Source: Hippasteria phrygiana | Lineage: Eukaryota; Echinodermata; Asteroidea; Valvatida; Goniasteridae | Assembly (NCBI GenBank): GCA_037893225.1 | Contig: JAZGUH010000103.1 | Span: forward strand, 4,650,001 to 4,714,000 | Length of the DNA stretch: 64,000 nucleotides | Direction of reading: 5' to 3' | Translations under genes and position numbers: made by a program | Shown here: positions 11,242 through 21,968 of the stretch, piece after piece | Position numbering within the stretch: the stretch's first letter is position 1 | How the letters are laid out: each line of letters starts with the position of its first letter | Notes under the pieces: generated by a model | Seen by the model: the letters and a program-made list of their open reading frames with translations, nothing else | Databases searched by the model: none | Told to the model about the DNA's origin: nothing

Positions 11242-12993
11242 ATTTCTTTCTGTGAACTCTGTGTGCGTTCTCCCGTTTACTGCATTGTGGCTGCTTAACG
11301 TTTGCCAAATTTTCAGAAGAACGCCCCTCCTTTCCCTGTTCATAATTATATGGTATATTGACCAAATCCAGTAATTTTCACACGTATGGGTAGCTTAGAT
11401 ATAGCGCAACAATTTCAGACCATCGCCAGCTTCACAGCGTTAGAACTCTTCGAGAAAATTCAAACCTCGCAACAAATTTCTTCCCATGAACTCTGTGTGC
11501 GTTCTCCCGTTTACTGCATTGTGGCTGCTTAACGTTTGCCAAATTTTCAGATGAACGCCCCTCCTTTCCCTGTTCATAATTGAATGGTATATTGACCAAA
11601 TCCAGTAATGTTTACACGTATGGGTAGCTTAGATATAGCGCAACAATTTCAGACCATCGCCAGCTTCACAGCGTTAGAACTCTTCGAGAAAATTCAAAAC
11701 TCGCAACAAATTTCTTCCCATGAACACTGTGTGCGTTCTCCCGTTTACTGTATTGTAACTGTTTTTACGTTTGCCACATTTTCAGATGAACGCCCCTCCT
11801 TTCCCTTTTCATAATTGAATGGGATATTGACCAAATACAGCAATTTTCACACGTATGGGTAGCTTAGATCTAGCGCAACAATTTGAGACCATCGCCAGCT
11901 TCACAGCGTTAGAACTCTTCGAGAAAATTCAAACCTCGCAACAAATTTCTTCCCGTGACCTCTGTGTGCGTTCTCCCGTTTACTGCATTGTGACTGCTTA
12001 ACGTTTGCCAAATTTTCAGAAGAACGCCCCTCCTTTCCCTGTTCATAATTGAATGGTATATTGACCAAATCCAGTATTTTTTACACGTATGGGTAGCTTA
12101 GATATAGCGCAACAATTTCAGACTATCACCAGCTTCACAGCGTTAGAACTCTTCGAGAAAATTCAAACCTCGCAACAAATTTCTTCCTGTGTGCGTTCTT
12201 CCGTTTACTGCATTGTGACTGCTTAACGTTTGCCAAATTTTCAGATGAACGCCCCTCCTTTCCCTGTTCATAATTGAATGGGATATTGACCAAATTCAGT
12301 AATTTTCACACGTATGGGTAGCTTAGATCTAGCGCAACAATTTTAGACCATCGCCAGCTTCACAGCGTTAGAACTCTTCGAGAAAAATCAAACCTCGCAT
12401 CAAATTTCTTTCTGTGAACTCTGTGTGCGTTCTTCCGTTTACTGCATTGTGACTGCTTAACGTTTGCCACATTTTCAGATGAACGCCCCTCCTTTCCCTG
12501 TTCATAATTGAATGGTATATTGACCAAATCCAGTAATTTTCACACGTATGGGTAGCTTAGATCTAGCGCAACAATTTGAGACCATCGCCAGCTTCACAGC
12601 GTTAGAACTCTTCGAGAAAATGCAAACCTCGCACCTAATTTCTTCCCGTGAACTCTGTGTGCGTTCTCCCGTTTACTGCATTGTGGCTGCTTAACGTTTG
12701 CCAAATTTTCAGATGAACGCCCCTCCTTTCCCTGTTCATAATTGAATGGTATATTGACCAAATCCAGTAATTTTTACACGTATGGGTAGCTTAGATATAG
12801 CGCAACAATTTCAGACCATCGCCAGCTTCACAGCGTTAGAACTCTTCGAGAAAATTCAAAACTCGCAACAAATTTCTTCCCATGAACACTGTGTGCGTTC
12901 TCCCGTTTACTGTATTGTAACTGTTTAACGTTTGCCACATTTTCAGATGAACGCCCCTCCTTTCCCTGTTCATAATTGAATGGTATATTGACC
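11190..12993 (+). repeat. Satellite block, copy 1 of a 7704-bp-offset duplication
   Basis: About 1.8 kb recur at 18894-20690. Shared rare markers are the extra-T change near 11763 and 19467, the 225-bp monomer at 12083 and 19787, and GAGAAAATGCAAACC near 12615 and 20319. Local differences include TTTCCCTTTTC near 11804 here and TAGATAAAGCG near 19101 in the other copy. Confidence 0.85.
11614..11848 (+). repeat. 235-bp monomer with one extra T (one of three)
   Basis: AACTGTTTAACG has become AACTGTTTTTACG, a net gain of one base. The same change is in 19318-19552, so those two share descent. The third 235-bp copy, 33071-33305, has a different change: CAATTTTAG has become CAATTTTTAG. In the first two the insertion removes an in-frame TAA, which lengthens the chance open frame there from 60 to 68 codons. 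This is a side effect and not a sign of coding. Confidence 0.9.
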
Positions 12994-13352
12994 AAATCCA
13001 GTAATTGTTACACGTATGGGTAGCTTAGATATAGCGCAACAATTTCAGACCATCGCCAGCTTCACAGCGTTAGAACTCTTCGAGAAAATTCAAACCTCGC
13101 AACAAATTTCTTTCTGTGAACTCTGTGTGCGTTCTTCCGTTTACTGCATTGTGACTGCTTAACGTTTGCCACATTTTCAGATTCACGCCCCTCCTTTCCC
13201 TGTTCATAATTGAATGGGATATTTACCAAATTCAGCAATTTTCACACGTATGGGTAGCTTAAATCTAGCGCAACAATTTGAGGTCATCGCCAGCTTCACA
13301 GCGTTAGAACTCTTCGAGAAAATGCAAACCTCGCACCTAATTTCTTCCCGTG
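12994..13352 (+). repeat. Satellite monomers with a chimeric GGATATTTACC copy
   Basis: A TAATTGTTAC monomer is followed by a monomer that starts as the GGATATTTACC subtype at 13214 and switches to the ATGCAAACC, CACCTAATT, TTCCCGTG type seen about 700 bp upstream at 12617. The switch lies in the invariant AGCGTTAGAACTCTTCGAG region. This is a chimera of two array subtypes. Confidence 0.82.
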
Positions 13353-15522
13353 AACTCTGTGTGCGTTCTCCCGTTTACTGCATTGTGGCTGCTTAACGTT
13401 TGCCAAATTTTCAGATGAACGCCCCTCCTTTCCCTGTTCATAATTGAATGGTATATTGACCAAATCCAGTAATTTTTACACGTATGGGTAGCTTAGATAT
13501 AGCGCAACAATTTCAGACCATCGCCAGCTTCACAGCGTTAGAACTCTTCGAGAAAATTCAAAACTCGCAACAAATTTCTTCCCATGAACACTGTGTGCGT
13601 TCTCCCGTTTACTGTATTGTAACTGTTTAACGTTTGCCACATTTTCAGATGAACGCCCCTCCTTTCCCTGTTCATAATTGAATGGGATATTGACCAAATC
13701 CAGCAATGTTCACACGTGTGGGTAGCTTAAATCTAGCGCAACAAATTGAGACCATCGCCAGCTTCACAGCGTTACAACTCTTCGAGAAAATTCAAACCTC
13801 GCAACAAATTTCTTCACATGAACTCTGTGTGCGTTCTCCCGTTTACTGCATTGTGGCTGCTTAACGTTTGCCAAATTTTCAGATGAACGCCCCTCCTTTC
13901 CCTGTTCATAATTGAATGGGATATTGACCAAATCCAGTAATTTTCACACGTATGGGTAGCTTAGATATAGCTCAACAATTTTAGACCATCGCCAGCTTCA
14001 CAGCGTTAGAACTCTTCGAGAAAATTCAAACCTCGCAACAAATTTCTTCCTGTGTGCGTTCTTCCGTTTACTGCATTGTGACTGCTTAACGTTTGCCAAA
14101 TTTTCAGATGAACGCCCCTCCTTTCCCTGTTCATAATTGAATGGGATATTGACCAAATTCAGTAATTTTCACACGTATGGGTAGCTTAGATCTAGCGCAA
14201 CAATTTTAGACCATCGCCAGCTTCACAGCGTTAGAACTCTTCGAGAAAAATCAAACCTCGCATCAAATTTCTTTCTGTGAACTCTGTGTGCGTTCTTCCG
14301 TTTACTGCATTGTGACTGCTTAACGTTTGCCACATTTTCAGATGAACGCCCCTCCTTTCCCTGTTCATAATTGAATGGGATATTGACCAAATCCAGTAAT
14401 TTTCACACGTATGGGTAGCTTAGATCTAGCGCAACAATTTGAGACCATCGCCAGCTTCACAGCGTTAGAACTCTTCGAGAAAATTCAAACCTCGCACCTA
14501 ATTTCTTCCCGTGAACTCTGTGTGCGTTCTCCCGTTTACTGCATTGTGGCTGCTTAACGTTTGCCAAATTTTCAGATGAACGCCCCTCCTTTCCCTGTTC
14601 ATAATTGAATGGTATATTGACCAAATCCAGTAATTTTTACACGTATGGGTAGCTTAGATATAGCGCAACAATTTCAGACCATCGCCAGCTTCACAGCGTT
14701 AGAACTCTTCGAGAAAATTCAAAACTCGCAACAAATTTCTTCCCATGAACACTGTGTGCGTTCTCCCGTTTACTGTATTGTAACTGTTTAACGTTTGCCA
14801 CATTTTCAGATGAACGCCCCTCCTTTCCCTGTTCATAATTGAATGGTATATTGACCAAATCCAGTAATTGTTACACGTATGGGTAGCTTAGATATAGCGC
14901 AACAATTTCAGACCATCGCCAGCTTCACAGCGTTAGAACTCTTCGAGAAAATTCAAACCTCGCAACAAATTTCTTCCCATGAACTCTGTGTGCGTTCTTC
15001 CGTTTACTGCATTGTGACTGCTTAAATTTTGCCAAATTTTCAGATGAACGCCCCTCCTTTCCCTGTTCATAATTGAATGGGATATTGACCAAATTCAGTT
15101 ATTTTCACACGTATGGGTAGCTTAGATCTAGCGCAACAATTTTAGACCATCGCCAGCTTCACAGCGTTAGAACTCTTCGAGAAAAATCAAACCTCGCATC
15201 AAATTTCTTCCTGTGAACTCTGTGTGCGTTCTTCCGTTTACTGCATTGTGACTGCTTAACGTTTGCCACATTTTCAGATGAACGCCCCTCCTTTCCCTGT
15301 TCATAATTGAATGGGATATTGACCAAATCTAGTAATTTTCACACGTATGGGTAGCTTAGATCTAGCGCAACAATTTCAGACCATCGCCAGCTTCATAGCG
15401 TGAGAACTCTTCGAAAAATTCAAACCTCGCACCTAATTTCTTCCTGTGAATTCTGTGTGCGTTCTTCCGTTTACTGCATTGTGACTGCTTAACGTTTGCC
15501 ACATTTTCAGAAGAACGCCCCT
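13353..15522 (+). repeat. Satellite block, copy 2 of the 7936-bp-offset duplication
   Basis: Partner of 5417-7586, with the TAGCTCAAC 225-bp monomer at 13946 and the last 233-bp monomer of the window at 15341. The match ends in the pyrimidine run (CCCCTGC against CCCCTCC) and at AATTGAATGG against AATTATATGG. Confidence 0.84.
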
Positions 15523-18380
15523 CCTTTCCCTGTTCATAATTATATGGTATATTGACCAAATCCAGTAATTTTCACACGTATGGGTAGCTTAGATATAGCG
15601 CAACAATTTCAGACCATCGCCAGCTTCACAGCGTTAGAACTCTTCGAGAAAATTCAAACCTCGCAACAAATTTCTTCCCATGAACTCTGTGTGCGTTCTC
15701 CCGTTTACTGCATTGTGGCTGCTTAAAGTTTGCAAAATTTTCAGATGAACGCCCCTCCTTTCCCTGTTCATAATTGAATGGTATATTGACCAAATCCAGT
15801 AATGTTTACACGTATGGGTAGCTTAGATATAGCGCGACAATTTCAGACCATAGCCAGCTTCACAGCGTTAGAACTCTTCGAGAAAATTCAAAACTCGCAA
15901 CAAATTTCTTCCCATGAACACTGTGTGCGTTCTCCCGTTTACTGTATTGTAACTGTTTAACGTTTGCCACATTTTCAGATGAACGCCCATCCTTTCCCTG
16001 TTCATAATTGAATGGGATATTGACCAAATACAGCAATTTTCACACGTATGGGTAGCTTAGATCTAGCGCAACAATTTGAGACCATCGCCAGCTTCACAGC
16101 GTTAGAACTCTTCGAGAAAAATCAAACCTCGCATCAAATTTCTTCCTGTGAACTCTGTGTGCGTTCTTCCGTTTACTGCATTGTGACTGCTTAACGTTTG
16201 CCACATTTTCAGATTCACGCCCCTCCTTTCCCTGTTCATAATTGAATGGGATATTGACCAAATCCAGTAATTTGTACACGTATGGGTAGCTTAGATATAG
16301 CGCAACAATTTCAGACCATCGCCAGCTTCACAGCGTTAGAACTCTTCGAGAAAATTCAAACCTCGCAACAAATTTCTTCCTGTGAACTCTGTGTGCGTTC
16401 TCCCGTTTACTGCATTGTGGCTGCTTAACGTTTGCCAAATTTTCAGAAGAACGCCCCTCCTTTCCCTGTTCATAATTATATGGTATATTGACCAAATCCA
16501 GTAATTTTCACACGTATGGGTAGCTTAGATATAGCGCAACAATTTCAGACCATCGCCAGCTTCACAGCGTTAGAACTCTTCGAGAAAATTCAAACCTCGC
16601 ACCTAATTTCTTCCCGTGAACTCTGTGTGCGTTCTTCCGTTTACTGCATTGTGACTGTTTAACGTTTGCCACATTTTCAGATGAACGCCCCTCCTTTCCC
16701 TGTTCACAATTGAATGGAATATTGACCAAATCCAGCAATTTTCACACGTATGGGTAGCTTAAATCTAGCGCAACAATTTGAGATCATCGCCAGCTTCACA
16801 GCGTTAGAACTCTTCGAGAAAATTCAAACCTCGCAACAAATTTCTTCCCATGAACTCTGTGTGCGTTCTCCCGTTTACTGCATTGTGGCTGCTTAAAGTT
16901 TGCAAAATTTTCAGATGAACGCCCCTCCTTTCCCTGTTCATAATTGAATGGTATATTGACCAAATCCAGTAATGTTTACACGTATGGGTAGCTTAGATAT
17001 AGCGCGACAATTTCAGACCATAGCCAGCTTCACAGCGTTAGAACTCTTCGAGAAAATTCAAAACTCGCAACAAATTTCTTCCCATGAACACTGTGTGCGT
17101 TCTCCCGTTTACTGTATTGTAACTGTTTAACGTTTGCCACATTTTCAGATGAACGCCCATCCTTTCCCTGTTCATAATTGAATGGGATATTGACCAAATA
17201 CAGCAATTTTCACACGTATGGGTAGCTTAGATCTAGCGCAACAATTTGAGACCATCGCCAGCTTCACAGCGTTAGAACTCTTCGAGAAAAATCAAACCTC
17301 GCATCAAATTTCTTCCTGTGAACTCTGTGTGCGTTCTTCCGTTTACTGCATTGTGACTGCTTAACGTTTGCCACATTTTCAGATTCACGCCCCTCCTTTC
17401 CCTGTTCATAATTGAATGGGATATTGACCAAATCCAGTAATTGTTACACGTATGGGTAGCTTAGATATAGCGCAACAATTTCAGACCATCGCCAGCTTCA
17501 CAGCGTTAGAACTCTTCGAGAAAATTCAAACCTCGCAACAAATTTCTTTCTGTGAACTCTGTGTGCGTTCTTCCGTTTACTGCATTGTGACTGTTTAACG
17601 TTTGCCACATTTTCAGATGAACGCCCCTCCTTTCCCTGTTCACAATTGAATGGAATATTGACCAAATCCAGCAATTTTCACACGTATGGGTAGCTTAAAT
17701 CTAGCGCAACAATTTGAGATCATCGCCAGCTTCACAGCGTTAGAACTCTTCGAGAAAATTCAAACCTCGCAACAAATTTCTTCCCATAAACTCTGTGTGC
17801 GTTCTCCCGTTTACTGCATTGTGGCTGCTTAAAGTTTGCAAAATTTTCAGATGAACGCCCCTCCTTTCCCTGTTCATAATTGAATGGTATATTGACCAAA
17901 TCCAGTAATGTTTACACGTATGGGTAGCTTAGATATAGCGCGACAATTTCAGACCATAGCCAGCTTCACAGCGTTAGAACTCTTCGAGAAAATTCAAAAC
18001 TCGCAACAAATTTCTTCCCATGAACACTGTGTGCGTTCTCCCGTTTACTGTATTGTAACTGTTTAACGTTTGCCACATTTTCAGATGAACGCCCATCCTT
18101 TCCCTGTTCATAATTGAATGGGATATTGACCAAATACAGCAATTTTCACACGTATGGGTAGCTTAGATCTAGCGCAACAATTTGAGACCATCGCCAGCTT
18201 CACAGCGTTAGAACTCTTCGAGAAAAATCAAACCTCGCATCAAATTTCTTCCTGTGAATTCTGTGTGCGTTCTTCCGTTTACTGCATTGTGACTGCTTAA
18301 CGTTTGCCACATTTTCAGATGAACGCCCCTGCTTTCCCTGTTCATAATTGAATGGTATATTGACCAAATCCAGTAATTGT
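15523..18380 (+). repeat. Satellite block rich in the CTTAAAGTTTGC module
   Basis: Three of the six CTTAAAGTTTGC monomers lie here (15722, 16892 and 17828), each followed by the GCGCGACAATT, ACCATAGCC monomer and an AAATACAG monomer. Segment 16268-17414 matches 7864-9010 at an offset of 8404 bp. Segment 17446-18250 matches 9275-10079 at 8171 bp, a difference of exactly 233 bp. One 233-bp monomer has therefore been lost cleanly at about 17414-17440. A private change is TTCCCATAAACTC near 17786. Confidence 0.82.
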
Positions 18381-18893
18381 TACACGTATGGGTAGCTTAG
18401 ATATAGCGCAACAATTTCAGACCATCGCCAGCTTCACAGCGTTAGAACTCTTCGAGAAAATTCAAACCTCGCAACAAATTTCTTTCTGTGAACTCTGTGT
18501 GCGTTCTTCCGTTTACTGCATTGTGACTGCTTAACGTTTGCCACATTTTCAGATTCACGCCCCTCCTTTCCCTGTTCATAATTGAATGGGATATTTACCA
18601 AATTCAGCAATTTTCACACGTATGGGTAGCTTAAATCTAGCGCAACAATTTGAGGTCATCGCCAGCTTCACAGCGTTAGAACTCTTCGAGAAAATTCAAA
18701 CCTCGCAACAAATTTCTTCCCATGAACTCTGTGTGCGTTCTCCCGTTTACTGCATTGTGGCTGCTTAACGTTTGCCAAATTTTCAGATGAACGCCCCTCC
18801 TTTCCCTGTTCATAATTGAATGGTATATTGACCAAATCCAGTAATTTTTACACGTATGGGTAGCTTAGATATAGCGCAACAATTTCAGACCAT
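18381..18893 (+). repeat. Satellite monomers leading into a GGATATTTACC copy
   Basis: A TAATTGTTAC monomer with 3' CAGATTCACG is followed by the GGATATTTACC monomer at 18586. This two-monomer lead recurs with few changes before most GGATATTTACC copies and marks the start of the higher-order units to the right. Confidence 0.78.
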
Positions 18894-20690
18894 CGCCAGC
18901 TTCACAGCGTTAGAACTCTTCGAGAAAATTCAAACCTCGCAACAAATTTCTTTCTGTGAACTCTGTGTGCGTTCTCCCGTTTACTGCATTGTGGCTGCTT
19001 AACGTTTGCCAAATTTTCAGAAGAACGCCCCTCCTTTCCCTGTTCATAATTATATGGTATATTGACCAAATCCAGTAATTTTCACTCGTATGGGTAGCTT
19101 AGATAAAGCGCAACAATTTCAGACCATCGCCAGCTTCACAGCGTTAGAACTCTTCGAGAAAATTCAAACCTCGCAACAAATTTCTTCCCATGAACTCTGT
19201 GTGCGTTCTCCCGTTTACTGCATTGTGGCTGCTTAACGTTTGCCAAATTTTCAGATGAACGCCCCTCCTTTCCCTGTTCATAATTGAATGGTATATTGAC
19301 CAAATCCAGTAATGTTTACACGTATGGGTAGCTTAGATATAGCGCAACAATTTCAGACCATCGCCAGCTTCACAGCGTTAGAACTCTTCGAGAAAATTCA
19401 AAACTCGCAACAAATTTCTTCCCATGAACACTGTGTGCGTTCTCCCGTTTACTGTATTGTAACTGTTTTTACGTTTGCCACATTTTCAGATGAACGCCCC
19501 TCCTTTCCCTGTTCATAATTGAATGGGATATTGACCAAATACAGCAATTTTCACACGTATGGGTAGCTTAGATCTAGCGCAACAATTTGAGACCATCGCC
19601 AGCTTCACAGCGTTAGAACTCTTCGAGAAAATTCAAACCTCGCAACAAATTTCTTCCCGTGACCTCTGTGTGCGTTCTCCCGTTTACTGCATTGTGACTG
19701 CTTAACGTTTGCCAAATTTTCAGAAGAACGCCCCTCCTTTCCCTGTTCATAATTGAATGGTATATTGACCAAATCCAGTATTTTTTACACGTATGGGTAG
19801 CTTAGATATAGCGCAACAATTTCAGACTATCACCAGCTTCACAGCGTTAGAACTCTTCGAGAAAATTCAAACCTCGCAACAAATTTCTTCCTGTGTGCGT
19901 TCTTCCGTTTACTGCATTGTGACTGCTTAACGTTTGCCAAATTTTCAGATGAACGCCCCTCCTTTCCCTGTTCATAATTGAATGGGATATTGACCAAATT
20001 CAGTAATTTTCACACGTATGGGTAGCTTAGATCTAGCGCAACAATTTTAGACCATCGCCAGCTTCACAGCGTTAGAACTCTTCGAGAAAAATCAAACCTC
20101 GCATCAAATTTCTTTCTGTGAACTCTGTGTGCGTTCTTCCGTTTACTGCATTGTGACTGCTTAACGTTTGCCACATTTTCAGATGAACGCCCCTCCTTTC
20201 CCTGTTCATAATTGAATGGTATATTGACCAAATCCAGTAATTTTCACACGTATGGGTAGCTTAGATCTAGCGCAACAATTTGAGACCATCGCCAGCTTCA
20301 CAGCGTTAGAACTCTTCGAGAAAATGCAAACCTCGCACCTAATTTCTTCCCATGAACTCTGTGTGCGTTCTCCCGTTTACTGCATTGTGGCTGCTTAACG
20401 TTTGCCAAATTTTCAGATGAACGCCCCTCCTTTCCCTGTTCATAATTGAATGGTATATTGACCAAATCCAGTAATTTTTACACGTATGGGTAGCTTAGAT
20501 ATAGCGCAACAATTTCAGACCATCGCCAGCTTCACAGCGTTAGAACTCTTCGAGAAAATTCAAAACTCGCAACAAATTTCTTCCCATGAACACTGTGTGC
20601 GTTCTCCCGTTTACTGTATTGTAACTGTTTAACGTTTGCCACATTTTCAGATGAACGCCCCTCCTTTCCCTGTTCATAATTGAATGGGAT
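18894..20690 (+). repeat. Satellite block, copy 2 of the 7704-bp-offset duplication
   Basis: Partner of 11190-12993. A private change, TTCACTCGTATGG near 19082, alters the otherwise conserved ACACGTATGG landmark. From 20348 on it overlaps the third copy of the block first seen at 5417. Confidence 0.83.
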
Positions 20691-21968
20691 ATTGACCAAA
20701 TCCAGCAATGTTCACACGTATGGGTAGCTTAAATCTAGCGCAACAAATTGAGACCATCGCCAGCTTCACAGCGTTAGAACTCTTCGAGAAAATTCAAACC
20801 TCGCAACAAATTTCTTCACATGAACTCTGTGTGCGTTCTCCCGTTTACTGCATTGTGGCTGCTTAACGTTTGCCAAATTTTCAGATGAACGCCCCTCCTT
20901 TCCCTGTTCATAATTGAATGGGATATTGACCAAATCCAGTAATTTTCACACGTATGGGTAGCTTAGATATAGCTCAACAATTTTAGACCATCGCCAGCTT
21001 CACAGCGTTAGAACTCTTCGAGAAAATTCAAACCTCGCAACAAATTTCTTCCTGTGTGCGTTCTTCCGTTTACTGCATTGTGACTGCTTAACGTTTGCCA
21101 AATTTTCAGATGAACGCCCCTCCTTTCCCTGTTCATAATTGAATGGGATATTGACCAAATTCAGTAATTTTCACACGTATGGGTAGCTTAGATCTAGCGC
21201 AACAATTTTAGACCATCGCCAGCTTCACAGCGTTAGAACTCTTCGAGAAAAATCAAACCTCGCATCAAATTTCTTTCTGTGAACTCTGTGTGCGTTCTTC
21301 CGTTTACTGCATTGTGACTGCTTAACGTTTGCCACATTTTCAGATGAACGCCCCTCCTTTCCCTGTTCATAATTGAATGGTATATTGACCAAATCCAGTA
21401 ATTTTCACACGTATGGGTAGCTTAGATCTAGCGCAACAATTTGAGACCATCGCCAGCTTCACAGCGTTAGAACTCTTCGAGAAAATTCAAACCTCGCACC
21501 TAATTTCTTCCCGTGAACTCTGTGTGCGTTCTCCCGTTTACTGCATTGTGGCTGCTTAACGTTTGCCAAATTTTCAGATGAACGCCCCTCCTTTCCCTGT
21601 TCATAATTGAATGGTATATTGACCAAATCCAGTAATTTTTACACGTATGGGTAGCTTAGATATAGCGCAACAATTTCAGACCATCGCCAGCTTCACAGCG
21701 TTAGAACTCTTCGAGAAAATTCAAAACTCGCAACAAATTTCTTCCCATGAACACTGTGTGCGTTCTCCCGTTTACTGTATTGTAACTGTTTAACGTTTGC
21801 CACATTTTCAGATGAACGCCCCTCCTTTCCCTGTTCATAATTGAATGGTATATTGACCAAATCCAGTAATTGTTACACGTATGGGTAGCTTAGATATAGC
21901 GCAACAATTTCAGACCATCGCCAGCTTCACAGCGTTAGAACTCTTCGAGAAAATTCAAACCTCGCAAC
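20348..21968 (+). repeat. Satellite block, copy 3 of the 5417-7030 unit
   Basis: Constant offset of 14938 bp to 5410-7030, including the 225-bp TAGCTCAAC monomer at 20948 and the TAATTGTTAC monomer at 21875. The match ends at TTCCCATG against TTTCTGTG near 21970. Confidence 0.83.

Noticed and set aside
11608..11814. 68-codon + strand frame, longer than its siblings (also 19312-19518)
   Set aside because: The extra length comes from the one-base insertion in AACTGTTTTTACG, which shifts past the TAA. It is a frameshift by-product.
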